A DNA stretch of 45,952 nt from Tannerella sp. (GTDB taxonomy: Bacteria; Bacteroidota; Bacteroidia; Bacteroidales; Tannerellaceae): contig JAISTS010000110.1 in assembly GCA_031272455.1 (NCBI GenBank), forward strand, positions 1 to 45,952. The letters are read 5' to 3'. Position 1 is the first letter of the stretch. Each line of letters opens with the position of its first letter. The notes beneath the pieces were generated by a model. It saw only the letters and a program-made list of their open reading frames with translations. It did not search any database and was not told the origin of the DNA. Below, piece by piece: positions 8,747 through 17,483 of this stretch. A program made the position numbers and the translations under genes.

Positions 8747-8809
8747 CATGCTTTATGAGTTCATTTATTATGAAAACTAAGAATTAGATTAAATTTTTAT
8801 TGCGCTTTC

Positions 8810-9985
8810 TTAATCATCGTTTGTATTCATAATCACGACACGGTTCCAAGCGTTTTCGCTATACGGCTGTATTTCGTCGCCCTTCCATTCGATGGAGATA
8901 TTGTTCGACGGGATACCGTATTTGTCGATAAGACGTTTGGCAACGGCGCGTGCACGTCTCTCGGAAATGCCCTTGTTGTAGTCGGGATTACCGGTCAGAC
9001 GGTCAGCATAACCAACGAGCTTAATGGGCAGACTGTGTTTCTTAGCAAATTCTGCCGTATTGAAGATGTTGATTTCCTGATGTTTGTCGATAACTGCGCT
9101 GTTGAGGCGGAAGTAAACGACATTCGTAAGCGACTCTTTCTCTTCCGGAGCAGCGATAATCTGCGGCGGACATTCGGGACAAAATTCCGGACGTTTCGAC
9201 AGTTCGGCATTTTGAGCGCGGAGGGCGTTGATCTGCGAATTGAGGTCGTTGAGCAGATCGTAATCCATAGGCTCGATAACTTCAAATTCTTTCCTTCCGA
9301 GGTTGAAATTCAAACCTAACATTGCCTGAACCGGACGGTCGTAACGCGGTCTTGCGTGCGATTCCCAGTTCCAGTGCTCGGCAAGCAGAGTGTATTGTCC
9401 TTCAACGAAGAGGTCAACGCGCTGGCTCAGACGGAACAGGAACTGTGCACCAAGATTGGTCGAAACCGACTCTGCACGCGGAATGCTCATGCCCAATTCG
9501 TTATTGGCGTCTTGATAGGATACACCCGGACGAAGAGCATAGCCGATACCTGCAAACGGGATGAAGTGGAACACTTTCTTCTCGTTATAGGGCGCCCAGA
9601 AGTTGGTTACGTCCCACAACAGGTCCAAATGAGGATTAATCCATTTGAACTGTTCGCTTTCGGTGCTGTTACTCCAGTTCTTCATCAAACCGCCGTTAAC
9701 TTGCAAACGGACTGCTGCGTAGGGAGTCCACCATTTGCCTATAGAAATGGCGCCCGACGGAGCGATACGGTCGCTGAATGACGGAGCATTGCCGTTGTAG
9801 TCGCCCAACAGGATGTTTCCGCCGCCTGCAATCGAGATAAAGATGTTATCCGACGCTTTGTTCTTCTTAAAGTTCGTCTTCGAACCGTTTTCAGTACTGA
9901 AACCTACTTGCGGTTGAAACTGCTGAGCCGACAGGCTCATTGCCGAACCTAATGCAATCACGAAAAGTAATACTTTAATCTTCAT
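8810..9985 (-). CDS. OmpA-family outer membrane protein (beta-barrel plus peptidoglycan-binding domain)
   Basis: The 391-residue protein has a signal peptide ('MKIKVLLFVIALGSAMSLSAQ', cleaved near residue 21). Residues 45-230 look like an eight-stranded barrel with alternating aromatic strands. A hydrophilic linker with heptads ('LLNDLNSQINALRAQNAEL') follows. The C-terminal OmpA/MotB domain (about 285-388) has 'VVYFRLNSAVIDKHQ', 'LVGYADRLTGNPDYNKGISERRARAV' and 'NRVVIM', the usual diaminopimelate-binding fold. It would anchor the outer membrane to peptidoglycan. It is transcribed alone: a full promoter lies upstream and a strong terminator downstream. Confidence 0.9.
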   Translation of the reverse strand: MKIKVLLFVIALGSAMSLSAQQFQPQVGFSTENGSKTNFKKNKASDNIFISIAGGGNILLGDYNGNAPSFSDRIAPSGAISIGKWWTPYAAVRLQVNGGLMKNWSNSTESEQFKWINPHLDLLWDVTNFWAPYNEKKVFHFIPFAGIGYALRPGVSYQDANNELGMSIPRAESVSTNLGAQFLFRLSQRVDLFVEGQYTLLAEHWNWESHARPRYDRPVQAMLGLNFNLGRKEFEVIEPMDYDLLNDLNSQINALRAQNAELSKRPEFCPECPPQIIAAPEEKESLTNVVYFRLNSAVIDKHQEINIFNTAEFAKKHSLPIKLVGYADRLTGNPDYNKGISERRARAVAKRLIDKYGIPSNNISIEWKGDEIQPYSENAWNRVVIMNTNDD

Positions 9986-10062
9986 AGCTTATAAATTTTT
10001 TATTAAACATTAATTCCTTTATTATTAATAACTTATACTTTTGTTACTTCTAATTCACGCTG

Positions 10063-10093
10063 CAAATATAACGATTTTCCAGAAACGAGCAAA
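10063..10093 (-). promoter_or_regulatory. Promoter of the OmpA-family gene
   Basis: On the minus strand, TTTG (10093-10090), a 19-base spacer and TATATTTG (10070-10063) match both Bacteroidota boxes. This gives a leader of about 70 AT-rich bases before the ATG at 9985. Confidence 0.75.
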
Positions 10094-10229
10094 ATAAAAA
10101 TACTTTTTTTTCTTATTTTTTGCACTTTTTTTTCAAATCTTGCCGTAAATCGCTTCACAAAGCCGCATAAGACGGTGCGAAGTTGAGAATTGATTTTTAA
10201 ATAAACAAATAATTTTACTTTTTTTAACT

Positions 10230-11099
10230 TTATATAAGTCTTTTTAAGTATTGTCCGTAAGGATTATTTTTCATTATTTCGGCGGTTTTATTGATTACAG
10301 AGGCGTCTATCCAGCCTTTTCGGTATGCAATTTCTTCAAGGCAAGCGATTTTCAGTCCTTGACGGCTTTCTATCACTTCGACGAAGGTTGAAGCCTCCGA
10401 GAGCGCTTTATGTGTGCCGGTATCGAGCCATGCGAAACCGCGCCCAAGTATAGTCATTTTCAGCTTGTTATCTTCCAAAAAGACCTGATTGACGGTCGTA
10501 ATCTCCAGCTCGCCTCGCGCCGAGGGGGTGATGGTCTTGGCAACGTCAACAACTTTATTCGGATAAAAATACAGCCCTACGACAGCGTAATTCGATTGCG
10601 GGACGGCAGGTTTTTCCTCGATGCCGGTAACATTGCCATCAGCGTCAACCGTGGCGACGCCGTAGCGTTCGGGGTCGTTGACGTAATAGCCGAAAATGAC
10701 CGCCTTCTGCTCAGCCTCGACCGTTTCGACGGCGTCTTCAAGCATTTTCGTGAAGCTCTGCCCATAGAAAATGTTGTCGCCCAGCACCAAACATACGTTG
10801 TCGTTGCCGATAAAGTTCTCGCCTATGATGAAAGCCTGCGCCAGACCGTCGGGGCTGGGCTGCTCGGCATACGTGAAACTGACGCCGAAATCAGAGCCGT
10901 CGCCCAGCAAACGCCTGAACGCGGGCAGGTCGTAGGGCGTCGAGATGATGAGTATTTCGCGTATTCCCGCAAGCATCAACACGGATAAAGGATAGTAAAT
11001 CATCGGTTTATCGTATATCGGGATAAGCTGTTTCGATATCCCTTTCGTGATGGGATAGAGGCGTGTACCCGATCCGCCTGCCAAAATAATTCCTTTCAT
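10230..11099 (-). CDS. rfbA: Glucose-1-phosphate thymidylyltransferase
   Basis: The 289-residue protein starts '[16 protein letters not shown]', the nucleotide-binding signature, and continues with '[18 protein letters not shown]', typical of RfbA/RmlA. Its length equals the family norm. It converts glucose-1-phosphate and dTTP into dTDP-glucose, the first step to dTDP-rhamnose and other deoxysugars. The frame is open further upstream, but ATG 11099 is chosen from homology and from an AGGAGGT Shine-Dalgarno sequence seven bases ahead. It starts five bases after the fusion gene, with which it forms an operon. The usual partners rfbB, rfbC and rfbD are not in the window. Confidence 0.95.
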   Translation of the reverse strand: MKGIILAGGSGTRLYPITKGISKQLIPIYDKPMIYYPLSVLMLAGIREILIISTPYDLPAFRRLLGDGSDFGVSFTYAEQPSPDGLAQAFIIGENFIGNDNVCLVLGDNIFYGQSFTKMLEDAVETVEAEQKAVIFGYYVNDPERYGVATVDADGNVTGIEEKPAVPQSNYAVVGLYFYPNKVVDVAKTITPSARGELEITTVNQVFLEDNKLKMTILGRGFAWLDTGTHKALSEASTFVEVIESRQGLKIACLEEIAYRKGWIDASVINKTAEIMKNNPYGQYLKRLI

Positions 11100-11103
11100 A
11101 GTT

Positions 11104-11110
11104 GTTACCT
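11104..11110 (-). promoter_or_regulatory. Strong Shine-Dalgarno site of rfbA
   Basis: On the minus strand the upstream gene ends AGG AGG TAA, so the perfect ribosome-binding sequence AGGAGGT overlaps the stop codon of the fusion gene and lies just before the rfbA ATG. Such strong sites are unusual in this window. It points to translational coupling and fixes the start. Confidence 0.75.
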
Positions 11111-12241
11111 CCTGATTCTTATTTGTATAGCATTGGCGACAGGTTGTTCGCTCACGAGGATGAGATAGCCGCCGCCGCCGGCGCCGCTGATTTTCCATCC
11201 CAGAACGCTTTCGTTCCTGCCGTAATCTTCAATCATTTCCATAATATGCGGCGAGACCATGTTCGGAAACATAGCTATCTGCGCTTCAAAACTTTCCCTG
11301 AACGCCTTGCCGAAGCGCGTAATATCCTTTGCCATAATTGCTTGCCAGCAGTCGGCAGCAGCGCAGCTCAAGCGTTGGGCGTTTTCGGGCGTAATATCCG
11401 TATCAGCCAGAACATCGTACTCGGCTGCGCGCGGGAAGATCGTTATCAGCCACAGCCGCTTCTCAAGCCATTCGAGAACGGTATTATCGCTGACCGTTTC
11501 TATAGTATGGGGCCAGTAGTCGCCACTGTAAATCAGCCTGTTAAGTCCGGGCAGCACTATTCCTATTGAGTCCTGCGAGCCGCTGACATACTTGCTGCCG
11601 GGAGGATTTTCAAAGCAGAACAGCGTCCGCGCGAGCTTCACGTTATCACCTTCGGGGATGTCGGTATGCCATAGTTCGATAGCTTTCTTGCGCGAGCTTG
11701 TCGCCATACCGCTGCGGTCATTAAACTCATAATCAGGCTCTATGCTGATGGTTAACACGGCGCCCGCAGCGCAACAGCTGACAGTTGGCTGGTCGAGCCA
11801 TCCGCCCGCAAGGTCGATACGGTAAGGGATACGACATTCCTGACGCAGAGCCGTAGTCGAGCGTACAGGCAAGTCGCCGTGCGGAACGCGCTTACTTACA
11901 ATGTATTCGATGCCAAGATCCTTGCAAAGACGCTCTTTTTCGGGACTGTGCCCGTCGCTGTTTACAAAGAAAATATCCGGTTTAAGCGCCTTGATCTCGT
12001 CTAAAAAATCAATCACGCCGCTACCCGAATTTACCCAGGCATCTTTGACCGCCTTGAGCGCTTTTACCATATAAAGACGCTCGTTTTCGGTGTTGATAGT
12101 CTTACGCGCCTTAAGCTCGTAAATCGTTTTGTCAGAGCCAATTCCCACATAGAGGTCGCCATGCCCCGCCGCTTCCTCAAAGAAAGCGACATGACCACTG
12201 TGCAACATATCATAGCATCCGCTCACAAAGACTTTTTTCAT
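11105..12241 (-). CDS. Nucleotidyltransferase-GHMP kinase fusion (sugar kinase / NDP-sugar synthase)
   Basis: This 378-residue protein joins two enzymes. Residues 1-130 form a cytidylyltransferase-like domain: '[18 protein letters not shown]' has the H-x-G-H nucleotide motif, and '[16 protein letters not shown]' and 'RSTTALRQ' follow. Residues 137-378 form a GHMP kinase: motif 1 '[14 protein letters not shown]', a divergent motif 2 '[10 protein letters not shown]' in place of GLGSS, and motif 3 '[11 protein letters not shown]'. The inferred role is phosphorylation of a sugar at C1 followed by nucleotidyl transfer, as in HldE or Fkp but with a different domain order. The substrate is unknown. 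ATG 12241 is used because an upstream in-frame TTG falls inside the promoter box. It is in an operon with rfbA. Confidence 0.82.
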   Translation of the reverse strand: MKKVFVSGCYDMLHSGHVAFFEEAAGHGDLYVGIGSDKTIYELKARKTINTENERLYMVKALKAVKDAWVNSGSGVIDFLDEIKALKPDIFFVNSDGHSPEKERLCKDLGIEYIVSKRVPHGDLPVRSTTALRQECRIPYRIDLAGGWLDQPTVSCCAAGAVLTISIEPDYEFNDRSGMATSSRKKAIELWHTDIPEGDNVKLARTLFCFENPPGSKYVSGSQDSIGIVLPGLNRLIYSGDYWPHTIETVSDNTVLEWLEKRLWLITIFPRAAEYDVLADTDITPENAQRLSCAAADCWQAIMAKDITRFGKAFRESFEAQIAMFPNMVSPHIMEMIEDYGRNESVLGWKISGAGGGGYLILVSEQPVANAIQIRIRR

Positions 12242-12262
12242 TTGTCTAAAATATTTTAACTG

Positions 12263-12270
12263 CAAATATA
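12263..12270 (-). promoter_or_regulatory. -7 element for the fusion gene-rfbA operon
   Basis: The minus strand reads TATATTTG, matching TAnnTTTG. Transcription would begin near 12256, giving a leader of about 15 bases. No clear -33 box was found. Confidence 0.5.
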
Positions 12271-12414
12271 ACGCATTTATAGCGGTTTTTTGTCTGTCAA
12301 ATCAAAAAAAATTACTAATTTAGGCGCCCGAAAGAGATAACCGCACCGCCCTACTCCGAATTATCGAGGCGTCTGCTGTTGTTGCAAAATCATAAATATT
12401 AACAAGTTACACAA

Positions 12415-13257
12415 ATGAAAACAATGATTGAAGAACGCTGGGGGACGCATCCCGGCGACGTGAAACATTACGACACCGCGCAGTTGCGAAAGGAATTTTT
12501 GGTCGAAACAGTCTTTGAGCCGGATGCTGTCAGGATGACATATACGCACAACGACCGACTGATTTTCGGCGGCATATTGCCTGTAAATGAGGATATTAAA
12601 TTGGAATCGGTGCCGCTTATCCGCTCGGAATATTTCTGCGAACGCCGCGAACTCGGCATTATATGCATTGAAAATGAAGGCATTGTCGAAGTCGATGGAG
12701 TTGCCTACAGCCTGTCGCACAAAGATGCCGTTTATGTTGGCAGAGGCTCTAAAAATGTGATTTTCAAAAGCAAAGACAGTCGTCAGCCGGCTAAATTCTA
12801 TTTTGCTTCGGCTCCGGCTCACAAGGCGTATCCGACGGCTCAAATCACAAAGGAAATGCGCCGCACTCGCCATCTCGGAGCGCCGGAAACATCGAACGAA
12901 CGTATTCTTAATCAGATCATTCTGAACGAAATCGTGCCCTGCTGCCAGTTGCAGATGGGATTGACGGAATTGCAGACCGGCAGCGTATGGAACACGATGC
13001 CCCCGCATACACACTCGCGACGGATGGAGGCGTATTTCTATTTCAAAGTACCTGACGAACAGGCGATTTGCCATTTTATGGGCGAGCCACAGGAGACGCG
13101 CCACATCTTTATGCTCAACGAACAGGCAGTCATATCGCCCTCATGGTCAATACATTCGGCAGCCGGAACGAGCAACTACACGTTTATCTGGGCGATGTGC
13201 GGCGAGAACCTTGCTTATGACGATATGGACACGTTTACCGCTGATAAACTCAAATAA
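12415..13257 (+). CDS. kduI: 5-keto-4-deoxyuronate isomerase
   Basis: The 280-residue protein matches KduI along its length. It is a cytoplasmic cupin enzyme that converts 5-keto-4-deoxyuronate, from unsaturated uronates, into 2,5-diketo-3-deoxygluconate during pectin or glycosaminoglycan breakdown. The metal ligands are visible as His198, His200, Glu205 ('PPHTHSRRMEAYFYF') and His247 ('SWSIHSAAG'). 'NEIVPCCQLQMGLTELQTGSVWN' (172-194) is also typical. The DUF4861 gene follows after 11 bases. KduD, pectate lyases and unsaturated glucuronyl hydrolases are not in the window, so the rest of the pathway must be elsewhere. Confidence 0.95.
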   Translation: MKTMIEERWGTHPGDVKHYDTAQLRKEFLVETVFEPDAVRMTYTHNDRLIFGGILPVNEDIKLESVPLIRSEYFCERRELGIICIENEGIVEVDGVAYSLSHKDAVYVGRGSKNVIFKSKDSRQPAKFYFASAPAHKAYPTAQITKEMRRTRHLGAPETSNERILNQIILNEIVPCCQLQMGLTELQTGSVWNTMPPHTHSRRMEAYFYFKVPDEQAICHFMGEPQETRHIFMLNEQAVISPSWSIHSAAGTSNYTFIWAMCGENLAYDDMDTFTADKLK

Positions 13258-13268
13258 ATCAACGTGAT

Positions 13269-14438
13269 ATGCATAAGATAATTGCCATACTTTGCCTGCT
13301 GTCGGTGTTAACGGCTTGCAACGACACTTCGACACTGAAGATAAGGGTCGAAAATCCAAGCAATTACGACAGACAAGCCGAAATGATTGAAATCCCCGTA
13401 TCTGCGTTGACGGATAAAATTGCGCTTACCGACGAAGCGCCTGCTTACGTCGTGCAGAACAGCAATGGTGAGACGCTGCCCTGTCAGCTGACTTATAACG
13501 GCTTTCTGATATTTCAAGCTGATGTAAAAGCCAAAGACAAAGCCGTTTACACCATCACCGCCGGACAAGCGCAGGCTTTCGCACCAAAGACTTACGGGCG
13601 CCTCATCCGTGAGCGCAAAGACGATTTTGCATGGGAAAACGAGAAAGTCGCGTTCAGGATATACGGCGAGCCGCTGGCGGCGATTGACGGACCGAGTAAC
13701 GGTCTGGACTGCTGGTACAAACGCACGAGCGAACTGATTATCGACAAATGGTATCGCGACGACATAGCCGGAGTGCTGTCGTATCACGAAGATCACGGCG
13801 AAGGGATGGACGATTACAAAGTCGGGCGCAGTCTGGGCGCAGGGATGATGGCACCGTACGTGAGCGACACGCTATGGCTCAACGAGAATTTCGTCGGACA
13901 GAAGCTGCTCGAACAGGGTCCGTTGCGTGTAAGTTTCGAGCTGACTTACAGGGATATAGAGGTAGATGGCAAGACTTTCGGCGAAAAACGGCTGATCTCG
14001 CTCGACGCAGGTTCGCAACTTTGCAAGGTAACGCAAATATATGACACACAGGAAAATATCCCTGTCGCCGCCGGAATTGTCAAACGCGAGGGCAACGATG
14101 CCATACTTAAAAACACGCTGAAAAACGGGATCACGACGCTTATTTACGTCGAGCCATTTAGCACAATCGCTGACAATGTATATATCGGGATGGTCTTTCC
14201 GAGCGGGCTTGAGCGCATCGCAACCGACACATACACAGTAACTAATCCGGTATCATTACGGGACGAGACCTTTTCGCACACGCTCAGCGTTACGACCTGC
14301 AGCGTCGGACAGCCGATTACTTATTATACCGGTTTCGGCTGGAGTAAATGGGGATTTCCGACGGCTAACGACTTTGAACAGTATATCCAACGCTTTGCCG
14401 AGAATATAGAAAACCCACTGATTATTACATATAATTAA
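13269..14438 (+). CDS. DUF4861 family lipoprotein
   Basis: The 389-residue protein begins with a lipoprotein signal ending in the lipobox LTAC (Cys17), so it should be anchored in the outer membrane or periplasm. The rest is beta-rich with motifs such as 'WENEKVAFRIYGEP', 'GPSNGLDCWYKR' and 'SYHEDHGEGMDDYKVGRSLGAG', which I recognise as DUF4861. The family has no proven activity known to me and is often found next to kduI in pectin or rhamnogalacturonan loci, as here (11 bases downstream). A role in handling unsaturated uronates or pectin fragments is inference from context. The histidines and acidic residues near 'HEDHGEGMDDYKVG' are the best candidates for an active site. Confidence 0.8.
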   Translation: MHKIIAILCLLSVLTACNDTSTLKIRVENPSNYDRQAEMIEIPVSALTDKIALTDEAPAYVVQNSNGETLPCQLTYNGFLIFQADVKAKDKAVYTITAGQAQAFAPKTYGRLIRERKDDFAWENEKVAFRIYGEPLAAIDGPSNGLDCWYKRTSELIIDKWYRDDIAGVLSYHEDHGEGMDDYKVGRSLGAGMMAPYVSDTLWLNENFVGQKLLEQGPLRVSFELTYRDIEVDGKTFGEKRLISLDAGSQLCKVTQIYDTQENIPVAAGIVKREGNDAILKNTLKNGITTLIYVEPFSTIADNVYIGMVFPSGLERIATDTYTVTNPVSLRDETFSHTLSVTTCSVGQPITYYTGFGWSKWGFPTANDFEQYIQRFAENIENPLIITYN

Positions 14439-14480
14439 TGTACGCACAAATGAACACTATGATAATTGGATTATTTTTCT

Positions 14481-14488
14481 TACCTTTG
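14481..14488 (+). promoter_or_regulatory. -7 element of the DUF1080 lipoprotein gene
   Basis: TACCTTTG matches TAnnTTTG, with transcription expected near 14494 and the ATG at 14541. The -33 region is not convincing. The gene may therefore be transcribed separately from kduI-DUF4861. Confidence 0.5.
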
Positions 14489-14540
14489 CCAAATAAAAAA
14501 CGAGTTAACTCTTTAATAAACTACTAAATAACAGACAATT

Positions 14541-15914
14541 ATGAAATTTTCTCTTAAACTGGCAACATTATGCCTGACATTATTTTGTGCCGGCTGTTCG
14601 CAGAGCGAACGCTGGACGCCGCTATTCAACGGCAAAGATTTCACCGGTTTCACACAGCTGAACGGGCAGGCGCCCTTCACAGTTGAAGACGGGATGCTGG
14701 TCGGAACGTCCGTCCCCGGTACGCCAAACAGTTTTATGGCGACAGAGCAGGATTACGGCGATTTTATCCTTGAATTTGATGTGCTGTGCGACCCCTCGCT
14801 CAATTCGGGTGTTCAGTTTCGCAGCCTGAGCCTGCCTACGTATGACAACGGTCGCGTACACGGCTACCAATGCGAAATTGACCCGTCAGACCGCGCTTGG
14901 AGCGGAGGTATTTACGATGAGGCGCGTCGCGGATGGCTCGTTACCCTGCTCGACAACCCCGCAGGTCAAAAAGCTTACAACCGCACCGACTGGAACCACT
15001 ATCGCGTCGAATGTCTCGGCAACAATATCCGCATCTGGCTTAACGGCGTGAACACGGCAAACCTGATCGACGACATGACACTGAGCGGATTTATCGCGTT
15101 TCAAGTGCATGCAAGCGGCGAAGATGATCGCGGCAAGACGATCAAATGGAAAAATATCCGTATCATAACTGAAAACGTTGCCAATAATCTCAAAGTCGGC
15201 GAACTCACAGCGGAAGTCAACTTCATACCCAATTATCTGACAGAGAACGAAAAAGCTCTCGGATGGAAACTGCTTTTCGACGGCAAGACATCGACAGGCT
15301 GGCGCGGCGCTCATAAGACCACCTTCCCCGAACACGGATGGAAAATCGCTGACGGACAAATGATTGTACAGAAATCCGACGGCAGCGAGTCAACTAACGG
15401 TGGCGATATCGTAACGGACGAAACCTTTTCGGCGTTTGAGCTGAGTCTCGAATTTAAAATTACGGAAGGCGCCAACAGCGGCATCAAATATTTCGTAACC
15501 GAAAGCGAAAAACAGCACGGCTCGGCTTACGGACTTGAATATCAGATACTTGACGACAAGGTTCATCCTGACGCAAAACTTTACACCACCGTACCCGGAA
15601 GCCGTCAATGCGCCGGTCTCTACGACCTGATAAAACCGCAAAATATCCGTTTCAACGGCGTAGGACAATGGAATAAAGCGACAGTAAAAGTCTTCCCGAA
15701 CAATCATGTTGAGCATTGGCTAAACGGCTTTAAGACTGTAGAATACGAACGCGGCTCGGAGGCGTTCCGCGAATTGGTCAAAGGCAGCAAATACGCCGCT
15801 CCGTCATACAACACCGACGGCTTGTTCGGCGAGGCGGAAAAAGGACATATTCTGCTTCAGGACCATGGCGACGAAGTGGCATTCAGAAGCATAAAAATCA
15901 GGACTTTGAACTAA
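14541..15914 (+). CDS. Two-domain DUF1080 lipoprotein (3-keto-glycoside hydrolase-like)
   Basis: The 457-residue lipoprotein (lipobox CAGC, Cys19) contains two tandem DUF1080 domains, about residues 25-215 ('WTPLFNGKDFTGF' start) and 245-457 ('WKLLFDGKTSTGW' start). Each is a concanavalin-like beta-sandwich ending in a lectin-type motif ('IKWKNIRI', 'VAFRSIKIR'). DUF1080 has been tied to hydrolysis of 3-keto-glycosides in a pathway where a Gfo/Idh-type dehydrogenase first oxidises the sugar. No such dehydrogenase is nearby, so this role is uncertain. The gene ends one base before the stop of the convergent STN-domain gene, with no terminator between. Confidence 0.85.
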   Translation: MKFSLKLATLCLTLFCAGCSQSERWTPLFNGKDFTGFTQLNGQAPFTVEDGMLVGTSVPGTPNSFMATEQDYGDFILEFDVLCDPSLNSGVQFRSLSLPTYDNGRVHGYQCEIDPSDRAWSGGIYDEARRGWLVTLLDNPAGQKAYNRTDWNHYRVECLGNNIRIWLNGVNTANLIDDMTLSGFIAFQVHASGEDDRGKTIKWKNIRIITENVANNLKVGELTAEVNFIPNYLTENEKALGWKLLFDGKTSTGWRGAHKTTFPEHGWKIADGQMIVQKSDGSESTNGGDIVTDETFSAFELSLEFKITEGANSGIKYFVTESEKQHGSAYGLEYQILDDKVHPDAKLYTTVPGSRQCAGLYDLIKPQNIRFNGVGQWNKATVKVFPNNHVEHWLNGFKTVEYERGSEAFRELVKGSKYAAPSYNTDGLFGEAEKGHILLQDHGDEVAFRSIKIRTLN

Positions 15915-15915
15915 T

Positions 15916-17481
15916 TCAGTTTGCATTGACAACGACCTCGCTGACGCTGTTAATCAGTGTCTCGCGCAGTTTTTCTTCGGGCAGGATGATATTGAACCTG
16001 TCCCAAAAATCGTGGTCGTAGGGATGTTGGGTTTCGGAAAAAATCTGACCTGCCGACAGTCGTTCGCTGCGCGGAATGGCGCTGACATCGGTTGTGTCAA
16101 TCTTGCACGTAACCATTTCGAACCAGAAATGCAGTGGCGAGCTGAACAGTTGCCCCTTTTTTCTGACGCGAAACACGATGTCGCCGCGAATATGGTTGAT
16201 AAAATACGGCGACGACGACTCTGATGGCTTGTACGAAACGATGTATGATGCCTGTTTGAGCGACAGTTTCAGGTTGTGCGCCTTGCGGTCGATATAGAAA
16301 TTGGTAGCTTTTTCAACGTAGTCGGGATTGACCTCGAAACGCACCTCTTCCAGCGCTTTACGTTCGCTGTCGATATACAGTTCGCCAGTGAACAGCGGCT
16401 CGTCGTTGCTTGCAACTTGGCGGAACGCTACCACGTTAACAATCCTGTCGTCGATGGCGGTAATGTTGTCGTGGGCATAGCGATACGGCTGCCCTTCGTC
16501 TATCCTGATAAAATCGGGTAACTCCTTCATAATGTCGAGAATAAGACAGGAACGGACGCCCGATTTCATTTTCGGCAGAATGGTATCGCCTTTTGCTATA
16601 TTGGAGACGTGCCGTTTGCGGACGAGGCGGGCATGGTCTGCCGAAGCGTCGTTGCGATAGCCGCTTTTGTAAACCTCAAGCACGGCTTCGGACACATCGA
16701 CCGGACGCTTGCCGTAGTTGATGCCTTCGCGATAAAAAACCGTCAGCAGCGTCGGCTCGACAGGATAATTGTCGTCGCGGCGGTCGAGCATAGCGCCGAT
16801 TTCAGCAAGCGGATTGACGCGGCGCACTTCGATTTCGTTAAGCATAAACACTTTAGGCTCAAGCGCAAAATCCATCCTTCGACCGGCAATCAGGTCGGCT
16901 GCCGTTTCGAGACTTTCGTAGCCGATATGCGAAAAACGGACTGCGGGCTGCCTCAGCGAGTCGGGCGCCAGCAGACGAAACTCGCCACGCTGGTTCGACA
17001 CCGTGCCGACCGACGAATTTACGAGACTGACCGTAGCGTAGGCTATCGGCTCTTTTGTTTCGAGGTCGTGAAGCGTGCCGCTGATTTCGTAATAGCCGCT
17101 GTTGCGGCGTCGCGCCGTATCGACTGCCGCAGTTGGAGTATCAACCGTTTTTTCGGGCAATCGAAGCAAGACGTGGTTGCCGACGATATCTATCCGCAGA
17201 TCCTGTCTGCGCGTGATGACCCGTATCGCGTCGCGCAACGTGTATTCGCCTTTGGGAACGGTCGTTTTGCGGTCGTTGTCTATCACCTGACTGTCATAGA
17301 CAAACATCAGTCCGGTGCGCGCGGTAACGTCTTTGAGCAGTCGGTAAACGGTGTCTTTACGTTTTGAAAACACTATCCGGCGGTTCAGCGGGTCGTCGTC
17401 GTCCGCACGTATGCCGTGAGCGCCTGCAACGAGAAACAGGCAGGTCAGGACGCCCGGCAGGATAGTGTTTTTCAGTGTCAT
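15916..17481 (-). CDS. STN- and carboxypeptidase-regulatory-domain protein without TonB barrel
   Basis: This 521-residue exported protein has a signal peptide (cleaved near residue 26), an STN domain (about 38-110, 'TVYRLLKDVTARTGLMFVYDSQV' and 'YTLRDAIRVITR'), and a carboxypeptidase-D-like regulatory domain (about 132-215, 'ISGTLHDLETKEPIAYATVSLVN'). A long C-terminal domain (about 230-515) is shared with the protein at 18890-20155. In Fec-type signalling the STN domain of a TonB receptor contacts FecR. Here it occurs without plug or barrel, directly downstream of fecR (2-base gap). The protein may sense a signal for this sigma system or be its output. The C-terminal function is unknown. Confidence 0.75.
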   Translation of the reverse strand: MTLKNTILPGVLTCLFLVAGAHGIRADDDDPLNRRIVFSKRKDTVYRLLKDVTARTGLMFVYDSQVIDNDRKTTVPKGEYTLRDAIRVITRRQDLRIDIVGNHVLLRLPEKTVDTPTAAVDTARRRNSGYYEISGTLHDLETKEPIAYATVSLVNSSVGTVSNQRGEFRLLAPDSLRQPAVRFSHIGYESLETAADLIAGRRMDFALEPKVFMLNEIEVRRVNPLAEIGAMLDRRDDNYPVEPTLLTVFYREGINYGKRPVDVSEAVLEVYKSGYRNDASADHARLVRKRHVSNIAKGDTILPKMKSGVRSCLILDIMKELPDFIRIDEGQPYRYAHDNITAIDDRIVNVVAFRQVASNDEPLFTGELYIDSERKALEEVRFEVNPDYVEKATNFYIDRKAHNLKLSLKQASYIVSYKPSESSSPYFINHIRGDIVFRVRKKGQLFSSPLHFWFEMVTCKIDTTDVSAIPRSERLSAGQIFSETQHPYDHDFWDRFNIILPEEKLRETLINSVSEVVVNAN

Positions 17482-17483
17482 CG

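Noticed and set aside
11100-11198. Longer rfbA start at 11198
   Set aside because: It would overlap the upstream fusion gene. The conserved N-terminus and the AGGAGGT site both indicate ATG 11099.
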